Source: Bretschneidera sinensis (lineage: Eukaryota; Streptophyta; Magnoliopsida; Brassicales; Akaniaceae). Taken from it: 64,000 nt of DNA. Both the position numbers and the translations under genes were made by a program. The stretch lies in assembly GCA_023935145.1 (NCBI GenBank), contig CM043699.1:107896536-107960535 (forward strand). Direction: 5' to 3'. Shown piece by piece: positions 11,152 to 23,884 of the stretch. Every line of letters begins with the position of its first letter. Position 1 is the first letter of the stretch. The notes under the pieces were generated by a model that saw nothing but the letters and a program-made list of their open reading frames with translations, was not told where the DNA came from and ran no database searches.

Positions 11152-12859
11152 TATAAAGGCGATGTTGAAACACAACTCTAAATTTAATAATGTTTGATGA
11201 TAATAACTCGAATTTTGGTTATCTCAATTTATTTAGGAAATTGTAAACGCAATTTGAGTCTATCTTAACTCTTCATATGCATAATTTTTTAACAAGATTA
11301 TGCCCATTTAAAAAAAATACAACGTTATAATTTTGGGTTAATTAACATAAAACCTAATTATCCCGATTAATAGACTAACAGCAGTAAGTTTTTCTTTTCC
11401 TTTCTATGATTTCTTATTTTCAAGCTTTTCCTTCTCTTTCTTAATCATTATCCAACAGGGGATTCTTAGTCCTCTTTCTTTTCTTTGAATGGTGCTGCTC
11501 ATGTTTTAAGGCTTCTTTCTAATTTTCTCTATCGTATTAGGGAACTGATTATGATTGATGATTTAATTGGGATGAGAAGATTGCAGGCAAGGTGTAGATT
11601 CAAGTCACGATAGATTGAATAGTGGATGGATATCATCGAGCTATTCATAGGAGTGAGATATGATTGCTTCGCCTAATTTTTTAGTTGTTCCTTTTCATTT
11701 TAGCCCGCTAGTTTCATCGATTGATTCTGTACACGACAGAAACTTTTCTTGGATTATTTTTGAGTTTTTGGCTTTTGCTTGTTGATTGTGGTTTAATACT
11801 GAGCTTTTAAAAGGATTTAGGGTTTGTTCTATTTATTTTAAGGAGTAGACAAAACTACCACGAAGGTTAATTATATAGATTGGTGCTAATATATAGGACA
11901 CTCAAATGGGATACTGATCTTAAATATCATATACAGTTGAGTAGTAATTACTACAACATTTTTAAAATAATTATAATTTAATTGTCCACAATGTATATTT
12001 GGGTACCAATTAGTGTTCCACAGTCTTTATTCTAATTATATGTAATTGTCAATTTGATCATTAACTTATATATTAATTGTCTTTAATTATTTTCTTCGTG
12101 ATGATACCTCTTCTCCTATATATACGACAATATCTTAATTTTGATTCAAATTATTATTGTCACAATAAAAAAGACTTAAATATAAATTATACCTTCAATT
12201 GAGGAGTCAATTGCACTATCTTAATTTTGTTTAGACGTGATTTAAATCTTCAACTGAAAGTTGGATGCAATTAATATATCTGATCAATTTTTTTTTTTAC
12301 GAAAATGAACATATGATAGAGATGTGACTAGTAAGCTTTAAAAGTCATCAAATGAAGGACACATGAACCATATGTAAGACAGAAAAAAAAATAAAAAATT
12401 ATACTTAAAAAATTGAACATGAGGTGGTTAGGGAATTCCTTTCCTTGTCGTTAGCCAAGCTGCTCAAGATAATGAAAATAACATATGTTTAGAATGGTTA
12501 TAGGCTATACAGTATTTCATACTCTTTTTAACAATTTTAGTCTTTTCTTCTCATTTTTTAGAGCCAGTAAGCAAAATTGTTATGGTTATAAATTTTAAGA
12601 ATTAGAATTGGTACCAATGAAAGATATTTTGAGACATTTTTTAAATCAAAATCCCTTTTAAATGCTATTTATTGCGGTTCTCATAATTTTATGTGGAAAA
12701 CAACAATTCCCATTTCAATAATCCAATTCTTTTATTTCTTCATGTGAGTAGTGAACATTGAAAATGTCATAATAAAATTGGTGTTCACACATCACCACAC
12801 TAGCTCGCTCTCCATCTTGTCCAATTCAAAAAACAAGTCAATACCATTTATTATACATG
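11152..12859. other. Intergenic; possible untranslated leader-like stretch at 11380-11830
   Basis: The part from 11380 to 11830 is pyrimidine-rich and less AT-biased than its surroundings, as plant 5' leaders often are. No ORF with a recognisable product follows. The remaining sequence is AT-rich and featureless. Confidence 0.25.
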
Positions 12860-13008
12860 CATATTTAGGGTATTTTTTTTCACAATCATTTAGTTTGTTT
12901 TCATGGTATTTATTAATAAAAAAATGTTTGGTATCAAATGTTTTTTAATATAAAAAATTTCTTGTAAAAACAAACTAAACAACCGTGAAAAAAATATCTA
13001 TCCAATAT
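12860..13008. mobile_element. Small inverted-repeat element
   Basis: The left arm (CATATTTAGGGTATTTTTTTTCACAATCATTTAGTTTG) pairs with the right arm read in reverse (AATATTGGATAGATATTTTTTTCACGGTTGTTTAGTTTG). The spacer is AT-rich. No clear target duplication, so the ends are approximate. Confidence 0.5.
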
Positions 13009-14570
13009 TTATTAGACATATGATATAAGATATGTAAGGTGATGGAGAAGCAGTAGAAAAAGACTAAAGAGGTGAAGAAAGCAAAGAACCCAAAGAAGGA
13101 AAACCAAGTGTTAAGTTGATGACCAACCAATCATCCATAAAAATATTGATAAAAATTTCTTTAATTTGGATGCTTTACTTTGGGTCACTAACTACTGCTG
13201 ATGCTGGCCTTTGCCCTTACGTGCCTCTCACAACGCCTTCACAATAATTCTTTACGCCAAGAATCTCTCCCTCCTCACACATAGCACACTCCTCTCTCTT
13301 CTGTTCACTTCACACGCACTACCTCTCATGATTAGGAAATCCTGACATTGTTATGAGCTCACCGTCCAACATTTATTTATTTGTTTCTAAATTTTATTAT
13401 TTACTTACTTTGGTTTATTGCTTAGTTCCATGCAATTATATATACGAAAACGAAGAAGAAATTTATTTTAATAATAAAAGAGAAAAGACTTAAAAAATAA
13501 AAGAAATTTAAAAATTGTTTTAAAAATAATTAAAGCAGGCATAAATCAATAAAATTAAAATAATTTAAGATAAATTTTTTTTTATAATAAATTTATTGAT
13601 TTAAATATTTTAAATCCAAGTAAGTTTCCAAACATCACTGTTGAAACAAATGGTTAATCATCTTCTCTATACATATTTATTATAATTTTGCCGTCTGTGT
13701 TTCCATGGAGAAGCTGTCACCGTGTTTTGACTTAACCAAACCCTAATGATTGGTTAAAGGATAAGATATTGATCATATAAATAATTTGATCATATTACCG
13801 GCGTGATTTTTGGGTTATTGTCCATCCAAGAAGCTGAGCAGCACTGTATGATATGAAGTAAGGTGGTGGGTGGGTCAACTGCACATGAACTGCTTGATTA
13901 ATTGTCTTAATACAATGCCAATTAGCTTGTAATAGTATTAGTATTATACTCCCTCACAAAGCACAATAAGTTTCGCCAAACTTTTTCGATTCTGTGACAC
14001 GTATTTTAATTAAAAAAATATAATTTCTTAGAGAAAATAACAGTATTTTCTTCAATTCTGTGATGGGTCATTTAACAAAGATAAAAAAAAACCTCTTAAA
14101 ATAGTCATCCATTTGTAACGGTTTGTTAATAGACTAGTAATTAAGTGACATTTATAAGAACTTGATTGGTGAATAATCATTTTAATTTTTAGCTTGTAAC
14201 AAGTGAGATAATTGGTTTTGATTGGTTGTTGAGGGGCTATTTTTGAAGATCCTTGGCATTGCTATGGGTGATTTTGTATTGGATTGACTGTTGTATTCGG
14301 TTGTTTTATACAGGTAAAACAGCACTGTAACAAAAGCAAATTAGTAGTATAAGCAAGAAAAGCAACTTAAATAAAGGAGAGAAAAAAGGGTGTGTAAGAG
14401 AGGCGCAAATTCTGTGGTTCTAGGCTTGCAAGCCAATCCTCCAGAAAGGAATCGTTGATAAAAAGTTATGGGTTTGCTTCAAAGCCAACCGAATCTCACT
14501 CGTTTCCTCGCCTCCTCATACTCACATTTACATCTTCTTTCTCCATCTCTCTCTCTCTCCCTTTCTAAAT
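13009..14570. other. Upstream region of the zinc-finger gene
   Basis: No coding content. The last 600 bp (from about 13,980) hold the likely promoter of the ZAT5-like gene. AT-rich DNA gives way to a strongly pyrimidine-rich stretch (CTCTCTCTCTCC near 14,548), a usual core-promoter/leader feature in plants. Confidence 0.4.
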
Positions 14571-14575
14571 CTTAC

Positions 14576-14584
14576 TATATATAA
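14576..14584 (+). promoter_or_regulatory. TATA box candidate for the ZAT5-like gene
   Basis: TATATATAA lies just after a CT-rich patch and 203 bp upstream of the chosen ATG, leaving a leader of about 170 nt. A second TATATATTAA (14694-14703) could serve as an alternative core promoter with a shorter leader. Confidence 0.45.
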
Positions 14585-14786
14585 CTTCCAAGCTTAGAAA
14601 CGCAAGACTGGCAAACAAAGGAAACACACGGAAATTAACTAACTGTTGAGGCCAGAGAGCATCTATTTTTTAATTCCCTTTCTCTCTTTCTCCTATATAT
14701 TAACGTCCACTCTCCTACCTTCACATATCTCTCTCTCTTTATTAGATTTTTTTGTTGGGTGCTGATCGATCCATTCATAATAGAAG

Positions 14787-15719
14787 ATGGCGATGGAGGC
14801 TCAAGATCATCAGGACTTCACAGATCAGACGCAAATTATGATCGAAGGCAAGCGAACCAAGCGTCAAAGGCCTATGTCTCCCCTCACGTTAGCCATGGTT
14901 TCGAGCTCTTCGAGTACTGGTGGAGGAGAATACAATATTCCAGGAGGCGAAGGTGGAAGAATTAGTGATCATGATCACCCGGCCACGGCTTTGACAGATC
15001 GTACGGAGAATGAAGAAGAAGAAGACATGGCAAATTGCTTGATACTTTTGGCTCAAGGCAATCTGAATCAAGCCCGGAAATCATCACAAGAAACAGGTAC
15101 TTGCACTAATTACAAGGCCCCGTCATCAGCTGCTGCTGCTGCAAGAGGTTTATACGTTTACCAGTGCAAGACGTGTAATCGTTGCTTCTCTTCTTTTCAA
15201 GCACTTGGTGGACACAGAGCGAGTCACAAGAAACCAAAGGCTAATACTAACTTACACAAAGAAAAGAAAACTTCTTGTTTGATGTTAGAGGAAGAAGATC
15301 AGAAAGAAAAAACTCATGATCGATTATTATTCAATAACATGAGCACTGCACTTTCTCTTCGAATTTCAAATAAGATTATTAACAAGTCCAAGGTTCACGA
15401 GTGCTCGATATGTGGCGCTGAGTTCTCCTCCGGTCAAGCCTTAGGAGGTCACATGAGGCGGCACAGAATGTTTACCAAAACTTCATCAACAACAACCACC
15501 ACCAACAGAACAACCACAACCTTGAGTATTGGTACGAGTACAAGTACTAGTACTCCTGAATTATCTCAAGAATCCAAGAAACCAAGGAACAATATTCTAC
15601 AATTAGACCTTAATCTTCCAGCCCCGGAAGATGATCATCGCGAATCAAAGTTTTCTTTCGGGTCCAAAGAACACGTTCTAGTTTTCTCCGCATCTTCTTT
15701 GGTTGATTGCCATTACTAG
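14787..15719 (+). CDS. ZAT5: ZAT5-like C2H2 zinc-finger transcription repressor
   Basis: Predicted nuclear transcription factor of the plant C1-2i (two-finger) family, intronless as is usual for it. The 310-residue protein has a basic nuclear signal KRTKRQR (22-28) and an acidic/leucine L-box-like stretch [14 protein letters not shown] (78-91). The two plant-type fingers are at about 125-147 (C127, C130, H143, H147, with FQALGGH) and 204-226 (C206, C209, H222, H226, with GQALGGH). An EAR repression motif LDLNLP (273-278) follows, and the conserved C-terminal end is DCHY. The [10 protein letters not shown] block and DCHY terminus match Arabidopsis ZAT5 as I know that family. The start at 14787 is preferred: context AAGATGG, and the TDQTQI...GKRTKRQR region near the N-terminus matches the family. 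The linker after finger 2 is Thr/Ser-rich. Family members recruit corepressors through EAR and act in stress and development; the target genes are not visible here. All zinc ligands are present and the gene looks intact. Confidence 0.95.
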   Translation: MAMEAQDHQDFTDQTQIMIEGKRTKRQRPMSPLTLAMVSSSSSTGGGEYNIPGGEGGRISDHDHPATALTDRTENEEEEDMANCLILLAQGNLNQARKSSQETGTCTNYKAPSSAAAAARGLYVYQCKTCNRCFSSFQALGGHRASHKKPKANTNLHKEKKTSCLMLEEEDQKEKTHDRLLFNNMSTALSLRISNKIINKSKVHECSICGAEFSSGQALGGHMRRHRMFTKTSSTTTTTNRTTTTLSIGTSTSTSTPELSQESKKPRNNILQLDLNLPAPEDDHRESKFSFGSKEHVLVFSASSLVDCHY

Positions 15720-16427
15720 CTAACTAGAGTGCACTGATGTCCATTTAATTTCTTTTGTGTAATTTCTCAAAATTTAATTTTTATAATCTAATTATGTCAT
15801 CGATAATTGTTGATTAATTCTTTGAATTCTTTCAAATTAATTTTTCTTGTTCATATTGTTGAAGTTCATGATCATGAGTAATTTGGGTTATATATAAATT
15901 GTTTCTCTAATTTGTGGCATTTGATTCACAAAAATCTAAATAGCAAGTTTTCTTCTTCTTTTTTCCTTTAATCCCCCCTAATTTGGTTGTATATATTATT
16001 AATATGTATAATTTGTTTAATTTATTCCTTTTTGAGTGAGAGAAGCATGTGAAATTTTGAGAGAGAAGTGTAAGGAGAGCAAAGGGCATGACATGAGTTA
16101 GCCACCACCACCAATACCAGAACCAAAAGTGGTGGATTAGGTTCTCTCTTGTTTCGTTTGCAAGAAAGCTAAAGGCTCCGTCTCTGTCTGTCTGTTTCAT
16201 TAATATGACAAAATATTAAACGGATGGCAAGCAAATTAAAATCACTATAGAGGATTTAAGTATGGTGTCTTGCTTTAAAATAAAGTAAAAAAAAAAAATT
16301 GTCATATTTAATCATCAAGTATTTTGATTTTATATGATGATAAAACTCTACCATAAATGTGACAATTTAATATAAGATGTGATACTTGAAAATTCTCCTC
16401 ATATATACGCTCGTGTATGCCTCCTTA
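15720..16427. other. 3' flank of the ZAT5-like gene
   Basis: Includes the likely 3' UTR (AT-rich, several AATAA-like words within 150 bp of the stop). A 97-codon minus ORF (15907-16200) has no motif and looks fortuitous. Confidence 0.35.
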
Positions 16428-16915
16428 TACCATGTTTGGTATGGTGGGTAAGGTAAAGTAAGGGGTAAGTAAGACTTTTACCCTATCCTATCATCTGTTT
16501 GGTGTAAACTTTTACATTGAGTAGGGTAGTACTCAGTGTACACTGAGTAAGCACTACTCACCCGATGGTGGGTGAGTAAACCTACACAATTACTTATCTA
16601 TCATTTTACTATTCATCATTTGTATAAAATTACTATTATTATTATTATTATAATTATAACAATATGATGAAATACTGATAATAATATTATTCTTATAATT
16701 ATAAAAATATTTTAATAATAATGATAATTATTATTATACTAATGATAATAATAGAAGTGAAAGTACTGATTGAGAAGAAAAAAAGTGTTTTAGGTATTTT
16801 GTAATTATCAATACCCTACTCATTTCTTTATTAGAACTTCTCCAAACACACAATAGAGTATTACTCAATGAATAGTCTACCATACCCTACTCTATTCAAA
16901 ATTCCAAACGTGACC
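16428..16915. mobile_element. Tourist/PIF-Harbinger-like MITE, TSD TTA
   Basis: The left end TACCATGTTTGGTATGGTGGGTAAGG and the right end (reverse complement) GGTCACGTTTGGAATTTTGAATAGAGTAGGGTATGG share the (C)A(T/C)GTTTGG core of PIF/Tourist termini. Both ends are flanked by TTA (16425-16427 and 16916-16918), the three-base duplication of this superfamily. Subterminal inverted copies of TAGGGTA/ACCCTA and an (ATT)n run occur inside. About 488 bp, no ORF. Confidence 0.75.
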
Positions 16916-16918
16916 TTA

Positions 16919-19900
16919 AGCTAATACTCTCTCAATTAATTGAATAATAATTTTTTTTATAACTTATTGAATAATAATTAATTAATTAATTATTTTTTGT
17001 TCAAAAAGGTTGTAATATAAGTACAATCGCATGTGATCATAATGTTTACAATCTCTATTAGACACATGAATGTATATCTAGCGTATCTTATTTGGCTGTG
17101 TCTTCTCTTTTTGGATGGTATACCTCACTTTTAGTTCATTGCCAAATCATAAAAGCTAGTTCAAATTAAACATCCAAATTAGTAAAAAGGATGTATGATG
17201 ATTATACCCATTTCTAAATAAGCACTAATGAGACTTATTCGTGTCAGCCTAGCAATATTACCAGGAGAATGTGCAGACTTAAGATGGATCACGATACTCT
17301 CTATTTGAAAATTAAAACGGAATTAAGTTTATGATGAAACTGAATGTCACATTATCAAACTGAGAATATTCAAATTTAATTTTTTCTTGGTGGCATTCAA
17401 TCTAATCATAAATTTGACATCCATTTCAATTCTTAAGTTGAGAGGATCGTGATTCACCTAAACGGTCCCAAAGTTGAAAATATATGATAACATTTAGTAT
17501 TAACTAGTACTAGTAGTAGTTTGCCATATCTACACAGTTACATCTATATCTGAGTAGAACCCTTAAATTTATCATCCTAGTTTAACATTTAAAAATAAAT
17601 TAATAAATGAATAATATTTATAAAAGATTCGACTAATAAATTATCATTTTATCTTTAAAAGAATATTGTATGGCACAACAACGATATTCGCTATGATTGA
17701 TTGTTACTCTCAAATAATTGAAGAGGGTGGCATATGTGCTCAAAAAAGTAAAAATACAAGTCTTAACTATTGAACTAGTTATTCTTATTGTGATGTTATT
17801 GTGCTTCATAAATATTATCTAATTTAATAATAACTACATCAAATTATTTAATCACTTACAAGTGACAATAATATAAAAAAATTATATATAAATATATATC
17901 TACATCAAAAAAATAAAATAAAAATTATAATATATACGCTCTTTAGAGAGTTAATAAAAGTATTAAAATTTATTTAAATTAAATTAAAATTAATTTTTTT
18001 ATATTATTTTAATTAATTAATAAATATTATTTTATTAAAATTTAAAAATACCCCAACGTTTTAAAAAACTTTCACCTCGAAAATTATGCTTTGCCTCGTT
18101 GGAGTGAAACGTTGGCCCAACGAATCATCTTTAAAAACACTTGTTACTACTATAACATAATTGCCCTATGAAATGCCTTTACCTTGAACCAAATTTATAA
18201 AAATGTCTTCCATAAAGTAGGGTATATAGCGCCTCCTTTCATGGCAAATATGTCAAGACAAGAGAACTTATAACTAGTTTTCTCTTTTGTCTTGTTCTTA
18301 TATACGTTATTAGAACGGTCTGTTTGGTGTAGATTCTGCTTCTGTAATAGAGAATCAAAAGTTCTATCCAAACAGATGTGGCTTTAGAAATGCTATTGAA
18401 TCATAAGTTGTTTGAGGTTTGGTTAACGTTGTGTTTAAATTAAGATGTAAAAATTAATGTATTTAATTGATAAATTTTAAAATTATAATGGTGAGAGATA
18501 TCAAAATTTTCGTTAAATGTATATGATTCGAAACCTCTTTTCTTTTATTAAAAAAATACTTTAAATGTTTTTTTTATATTTATAATTATTGAAATTACCA
18601 AAAAGTGTATCAATATAAGCTGGCTACTTTAATACTTAATAACTTAGATGTCTTTCTTCACAATTTTAATATTTGTACAATAAAATATACTTATTTTAAA
18701 TACTATAAAGTAATAATAATAATAATAATAATAATAATCTAAAATAATGATATCATTAATTTAATAATAACTGTTTTATCATTGTAATTGCAATTAAAAT
18801 TTTATAAGAGGAAATATCGGTTGGATTAAGCTTGTATAGTGGGAAGGGCGTAATTTTTCTTGCCAACGAAAGTCAATTAAATAATCACATTTTTTCAAAA
18901 CTGATTATGGGTAAAAAAAAAACTACAAAATTAACTTTTGATTTTGATCTAAAAGCAGTTTTTAACTGTTTTGTAGAAATTGATTTATCTTAAAAGTAGG
19001 GTGATTGGCTTAACTTTTATATTTTGGCAATAAAATTGCTCAAAAACTAGGCCAATCGAGAGCTTAGCCTCTAAAGGAGACAGAGGAAAGAGGTGGAATT
19101 CACCATAAAGAGGCTTAGCTTATTTTTTGCAGTATTTTTTTTTCCTCTTTTGTTGACTTCATCGTAATGGGGTGAAAAGCCACGCATGTAACCAAATTTG
19201 TGTGCTACTGCTGAATCCAAATCCAAGAGAAAACAAAAAAAGAGAGGCGAGGAATTTTTCAGATGCATTTAGTTTTAAAAAATTTTCATTTTTCACGTGT
19301 ATGCTCATTAGCATTTGGCACATTTGCGGTTATGCTAAGTTTTTCAAAAAAAATTATTTTAGATTAGTAATTTTTAAGAGAGTGGATGACTCAAACTCTT
19401 GCTCATCTTTAGGGATGGTAAAGGGCTGAGGAATGGACGAGATTGGATTCTCCCTTTTAGTTCTCGTTAAGCTCACGGAGAAAAAAAAAGAATTTCATCC
19501 TCATTTTCAGAATGAAGATGAAATTATTTTTTTCCTTTATCTCAGATCTTTACGGGGAATCGGGTCATCGCAGAGAATTTTTCCCAGTAAAACTCAACTC
19601 ATGAGACAACATAAAATTTGAATTATTTTAAACCAATAGCCCATAAAAAGATAACTTTTAAAGACCCAAGTTGGATGAAGCCGAAAATATTAACACTTTT
19701 ATTTGTTAAACCTTAAGTTGATCTTGTGGTCATTAAAAAATAAAATACTATAAAAAAAGAAGTTAAGAGGTATTTATAAAAGAAGAAGTGTAAACGGTAT
19801 TTATAAAATATTAATTAAATAAATTATCATTAAAATATGAATTATCATTTAAGTTAAAATTTTATAAATTTGAATTGAAAATTTAATAAATTTATTTAAT

Positions 19901-20404
19901 AAAAATATAAATTTAAAATAAAAATATAATATAATTATTTAAAAAATTAAAAAAATTAAAAACGAATATTTATATCTCTGTCTCGATGAGGACGGAATTT
20001 TTTTTCTTTCTCCATCACCGTCCCGTTTGGGGAGGGGACGGGACAGAGTGGAATCCGACGGCTTTAAACCAAAATCGCGGTCTCTACTCATGGTCAATGA
20101 GAAATATCTGTCTCACCACTGCGCTGAGTGACAAAAACTCTACCATTCATTGACTTAAAAAAAAAATGATACACTTCTCCTGTATTTAATGTTGTTGGTT
20201 GGTTTTACCAGAACGGAAAAAAAAATACTGTAAATTGTATGAGCAAAGACTTTTCTTCATGCTGGCCTTGTGGCCATACATTTCTTTACGAGGCCATTCA
20301 ATCAATAGCATGGTATTATATATGCAATGATGGATGTGTATTGGTCGGATTTTGTTAATTCCTTCCTTACTTTTGATAAAAAAAATCTGCACTTCTACTT
20401 CACA
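16919..20404. other. Intergenic, AT-rich, repeat-derived
   Basis: No gene supported. Visible items are an (AAT)n microsatellite at about 18711-18739 and a GTTTGGTGTAGATTCT / TATCCAAACAGATG inverted pair near 18320-18390, suggestive of a MITE end. There is also a GGGGA(C)-type plant repeat between about 19395 and 20090 (GGGGAATCGGG..., GGGGAGGGGACGGGAC). Several small ORFs (19071-19621) fall in this repeat and have no recognisable domain. Confidence 0.4.
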
Positions 20405-20756
20405 ACTTAAATTATAAATTTACAAACTACTCATTGGGTAGATTATTTTATTTTCTAAACTTTAAATAGTTTTAATTTAATACACAAACTTTTAAAATCA
20501 TTTAAATCAAACTATTTTAATGAAGATTCGGTCAATTAATAAATGAAAATCCGTGTAAAAACCACAAATCTAATGAAAAATGGAAAGAAGAACTTGTATA
20601 TTTAGTGTTTTATTTTATATCTACACAGATTTTCATTAAATAAATGACAGAATCTTTATCAAAATGATTTGATTTTGAAAATTTGTGTATTAAATTGAAG
20701 CTATTAAAAATTTAATGAACACTAAAATATAGAGAATAAATTCATAATTTAGTTTG
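20405..20756. mobile_element. Long-TIR MITE with 7-bp target duplication CTTCACA
   Basis: The two halves are reverse complements of each other over about 150 bp. Matching words are TTAAATTATAAATTTA versus CTAAATTATGAATTTATT, AATTTAATACACAAA, AAGATTC.GTCA and AATGAAAATC.GTGTA. The element is flanked by the identical 7-mer CTTCACA at 20398-20404 and 20757-20763. It is non-coding and could fold into one long hairpin, so it may give rise to small RNAs if transcribed. Superfamily hAT or Mutator-like; not settled. Confidence 0.8.
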
Positions 20757-20763
20757 CTTCACA

Positions 20764-21300
20764 TGTTTTTTTTCTATAACCAAGATTCTTTGTAAAGGAA
20801 TAAAGGATACAAAAGCGGATCATCAACAACTTTATTCTTAATCGAAAAGAGAACTTTTGGAGTTGAAAATAGTCACAATAAAATCTTGAGAAAATGTACA
20901 CGTGAGCCCGTTTAATTTAACTTCTGATCAGAGTAAAAAAATGATTCTAAAACAACTTTATGTAAAAGCGTTATGAAGTTAAAAGTTATTTGGTGTTTAA
21001 TAAAAAAATATGTTAAAAGTGTTTTCAAATGATATATTTAGTAAATAAGTCGTAAAACTATTTTTAAATGTTGAAATTACTTTAAAAAAAGATATATGAA
21101 TACTATTTGACTATTTGAAGGTTTTTTTGGTCAAATTAATTTTTTTATTTGTATAATATAAATATATTAATTTTATTCATAATAAAATATAAATAATTAA
21201 AATGATATTAATTAATAATTTAATTTATTAATTATGGGCCAAATGATTTATTATAGAATAAATGGGCGAAATGGCTGAGCGATCTGAGAATGTGTTGAGC
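20764..21300. other. Intergenic upstream of the F-box locus
   Basis: AT-rich DNA with no ORF. It ends at a promoter-like TATAAAA. Confidence 0.35.
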
Positions 21301-21302
21301 TT

Positions 21303-21309
21303 TATAAAA
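21303..21309 (+). promoter_or_regulatory. TATA box candidate of the disrupted F-box gene
   Basis: TATAAAA in the context CTTTATAAAAGGCGG. It is followed within 150-250 bp by less AT-rich, leader-like sequence and pyrimidine-rich stretches. Confidence 0.35.
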
Positions 21310-21334
21310 GGCGGACATAAGAAAAACTGTGCCT

Positions 21335-23558
21335 TACTAACTTAGGGTTCAATAGTCCATTCTGGAGTGAAGGCTCGGGCTTATTTTTATTTTTATTTTT
21401 TTTTATAAAAAAACAGTAAAATTGTGGAAGCCCAGACCAGCCTAAAAAACTAGTGAATACTCTCACCAAATTACGGAATATGCAGTCACACAGACCGACG
21501 GCAAACCTGCACGGCTTCACAGACCGCTTTGGCGACTGCCTTGAATTCGTTACTCCATCGTAAGTATGTTGTCTCTCTTCTCTCTTCCTTTCTCTCCTTT
21601 TTCTCTCCCTCACGGCCTCACCACCAGCTTACCTTTTCTCTATTCCTTCTAGCAGGCAGTATCAGCGGTGGCGACGACGAATCCAAAACCACCAGCGGAA
21701 GCTCAAATTTATGTTCTCTTATAAGTTACGAACTTCTTGTTTTCTGTATAGCTCTCTGCCTCTCTCTTCTTATTCGGCTTGACTCTTGAGAAGGTTAGTT
21801 TTGACTAATCAGTAATCACTATAGTCTCTCTCCCCTCTCCCTCTAAGTTATTCAATCTATTTGGAATTAATTTCGCTTGCACTGTGATTGATTGTAAGAA
21901 TGCCGATAAACGTGTTAATTAATGTACATTGTAGCATATGAAATTAGGAATTCATCTGGGTAATTGACACAAGCTTTATATAAATTAATCATTATTTTTT
22001 GGTAATTAATCACAATGAGCACTTGAGCAGTGAATCTGGATACACTTTAACCTAATTCAGTGGATACTTATTAAACCTTCATGTATGAGTGAACAAAATT
22101 GTCCCTTTGTTTTAATTGGGAGGGAGGAAAAAAGCCATTTTGTTTAGGTCTTTTGTCACCATTCAAAATGCCTTTTTAAAATTAAGGTGACATTAGCGTA
22201 AAAGGAAAATAGAAAGACAAAGTCACAAGAGTGTTTCATCACCGTCAAGGCTTTTAAGAAGTGCAACAATAATAATGATTTATCTGGGTCTAGTTTGAGA
22301 TTTGCTTTTATAGCTAATTGCTGTTAAAGAAGGTATGGTTAAAACCAAAGAAGCTTTATTAGTTATACATAATATAAAATTCCATTCAACAACTAATACT
22401 CATATTTTCATTAACTATCTATGGAGGACTAGGCTTTCTCCAAAATTGCCACCCTTTACCCAAATAACATGAATAATGCTCAGCCAACTTCTTTGATAGG
22501 CAGTGCAATCAATCACTGTGCAAGAGAAAGCAAAATTATTTTCATAAATTAACTTTGTGCTCTGTTTGGATGCTGACAAAATGAGGGAAAATGAAAGAAA
22601 CTTATTATGTTATCTCTGATTTTGGTGGCTTTCTTGTTAATTATTTAGGAACCCTATGCTTTATACGTCAGGCATCTCATAATTTTGCATAATTTCATTA
22701 CGACATTTTGAGTGCATTGATACGTGAATTTGGTGTGCATTTATATCCTTTTGGTGGTTGGTTTCATGGGTATAGCTTCTTAGTCATAATAGTTGTTGTC
22801 TTGTCTTTCTGCCTGGGTAGATAATAAATTGGCTAAGTGCTGACGGTAGGCAACTTCTAATTTTTTTGGGCTTGTAATTTATAGGTTAAATCATGAAGTC
22901 ATAAACTAAGTATTATTTCGACCCTAACTAGAGGAAGTTCCTGGCTTCTCCCCCGCAAGTTGGTTTTTGTCCGAGTTGCCGTCGATAAGGTGATTTTGAG
23001 GGATCTATGCTTTGATTTGAGGGCCCATTTGCAGTTGGCCCTCTAATTCTCTTTTCTCTTTCATTTGTGAGAACATGTATGGCCTCTCGTTGATTGTTGT
23101 TTGTTGGGTGAATGGAGGTCTCTCCTCTTGCTATGATAAGGAGTCAAAATTCTAAAACTTTTAGGCATAGAATTTAAAAAAAATAGCCTTTGTCATTGGG
23201 AGCTTTCAGTTCTAGTCGGATACAATTTCACTAGCTAACTTGAATAGTTAGGAGAAGATTGCTTTGAAGTTTTGTCGCAGTTATGTATTTTTTTTGTGGA
23301 GTGAATTCTGATATCTCCTCTATCAATAAAAGCCGGATTTTTTTTTATAGTTATGGTGTACAAAGTTTAGTTATTGGATCTCTTTTCTATCAATAAATGT
23401 CAAAATTTTGCTATTTTGGTGGTACAAAGTTTGAGTTAATTGGGAGTTCTCCACTCAATTGAATCCAATCAAAGAAGGAGAAAGAAGAGGAAGAGGTGAG
23501 GTTTGCTTATTTACTTTTATCTTTGCATACATACCTGCTGAGGTTTGATTGCCTTTAG
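21335..23558 (+). other. Probable 5' leader with introns of the F-box gene
   Basis: Inferred structure. A leader exon ends at CCATC before GTAAGT (about 21551-21557). A short intron ends TTCCTTCTAG (21644-21653). A second leader exon (21654-21793, GCGACGACGAATCC...) ends before GTTAGTTTTG. A long intron then ends TGCCTTTAG at about 23558, just upstream of the F-box ATG. The composition changes at these points support exons, but no transcript evidence is available. The 86-codon ORF at 21529-21789 runs through both a donor and an acceptor and is probably not translated. Confidence 0.3.
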
Positions 23559-23585
23559 AGCAATAATTGCCTGAAACCATAACCT

Positions 23586-23884
23586 ATGGAGTTGATTCAG
23601 AGCAATTGTATTCTGAGACGCAAGTCGTGCAAGATTACTTTTTCCAATGATAATGGGCCAATTTATGATGATTTGTTGGTTGAGATACTTTGTCGATTGC
23701 CCCCAAAGCATCTTGTCAGGTGCAAGTGTAGAATCGATTGATTTCTTATGCTTGTGTACCTAGAATTACCTGGTCACTCCTTCTGTTGGGATTTCTTGTG
23801 GCTTTGGATAAGAGGAGCCTGATTCGACTTGGTTAGTGTCCACTGCCTGGACCTGAGGGTAGGGTCGATATTCTCAATTGGTCT
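23586..23884 (+). pseudogene. F-box gene, N-terminal part (disrupted)
   Basis: From the ATG at 23586 the reading frame gives about 50 residues including DDLLVEILCRLPPKHLVRCK. This is a clear F-box core (binding surface for the SKP1 subunit of SCF ubiquitin ligases). The frame then breaks: a TGA occurs at 23739-23741, and the expected continuation (LISYACVPRI, then LIRLG and PLPGPEGRVDIL) appears in another frame. The homology stops at about 23884, where sequence of the Ty3/gypsy element begins. The rest of the gene is found on its far side (29540-30420). The gene therefore carries both a frame defect and an insertion of over 5 kb and should be non-functional. Confidence 0.7.

Noticed and set aside
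14759..14965. Alternative ORF overlapping the ZAT5 start
   Set aside because: Different frame from the zinc fingers, no domain, and ends inside the gene. Could at most act as an upstream ORF; no evidence for it.
21529..21789. 86-codon ORF as a small membrane protein
   Set aside because: It spans a likely donor (GTAAGT) and acceptor (TTCTAG) and is Ser/Leu-rich only because of CT-rich leader sequence.
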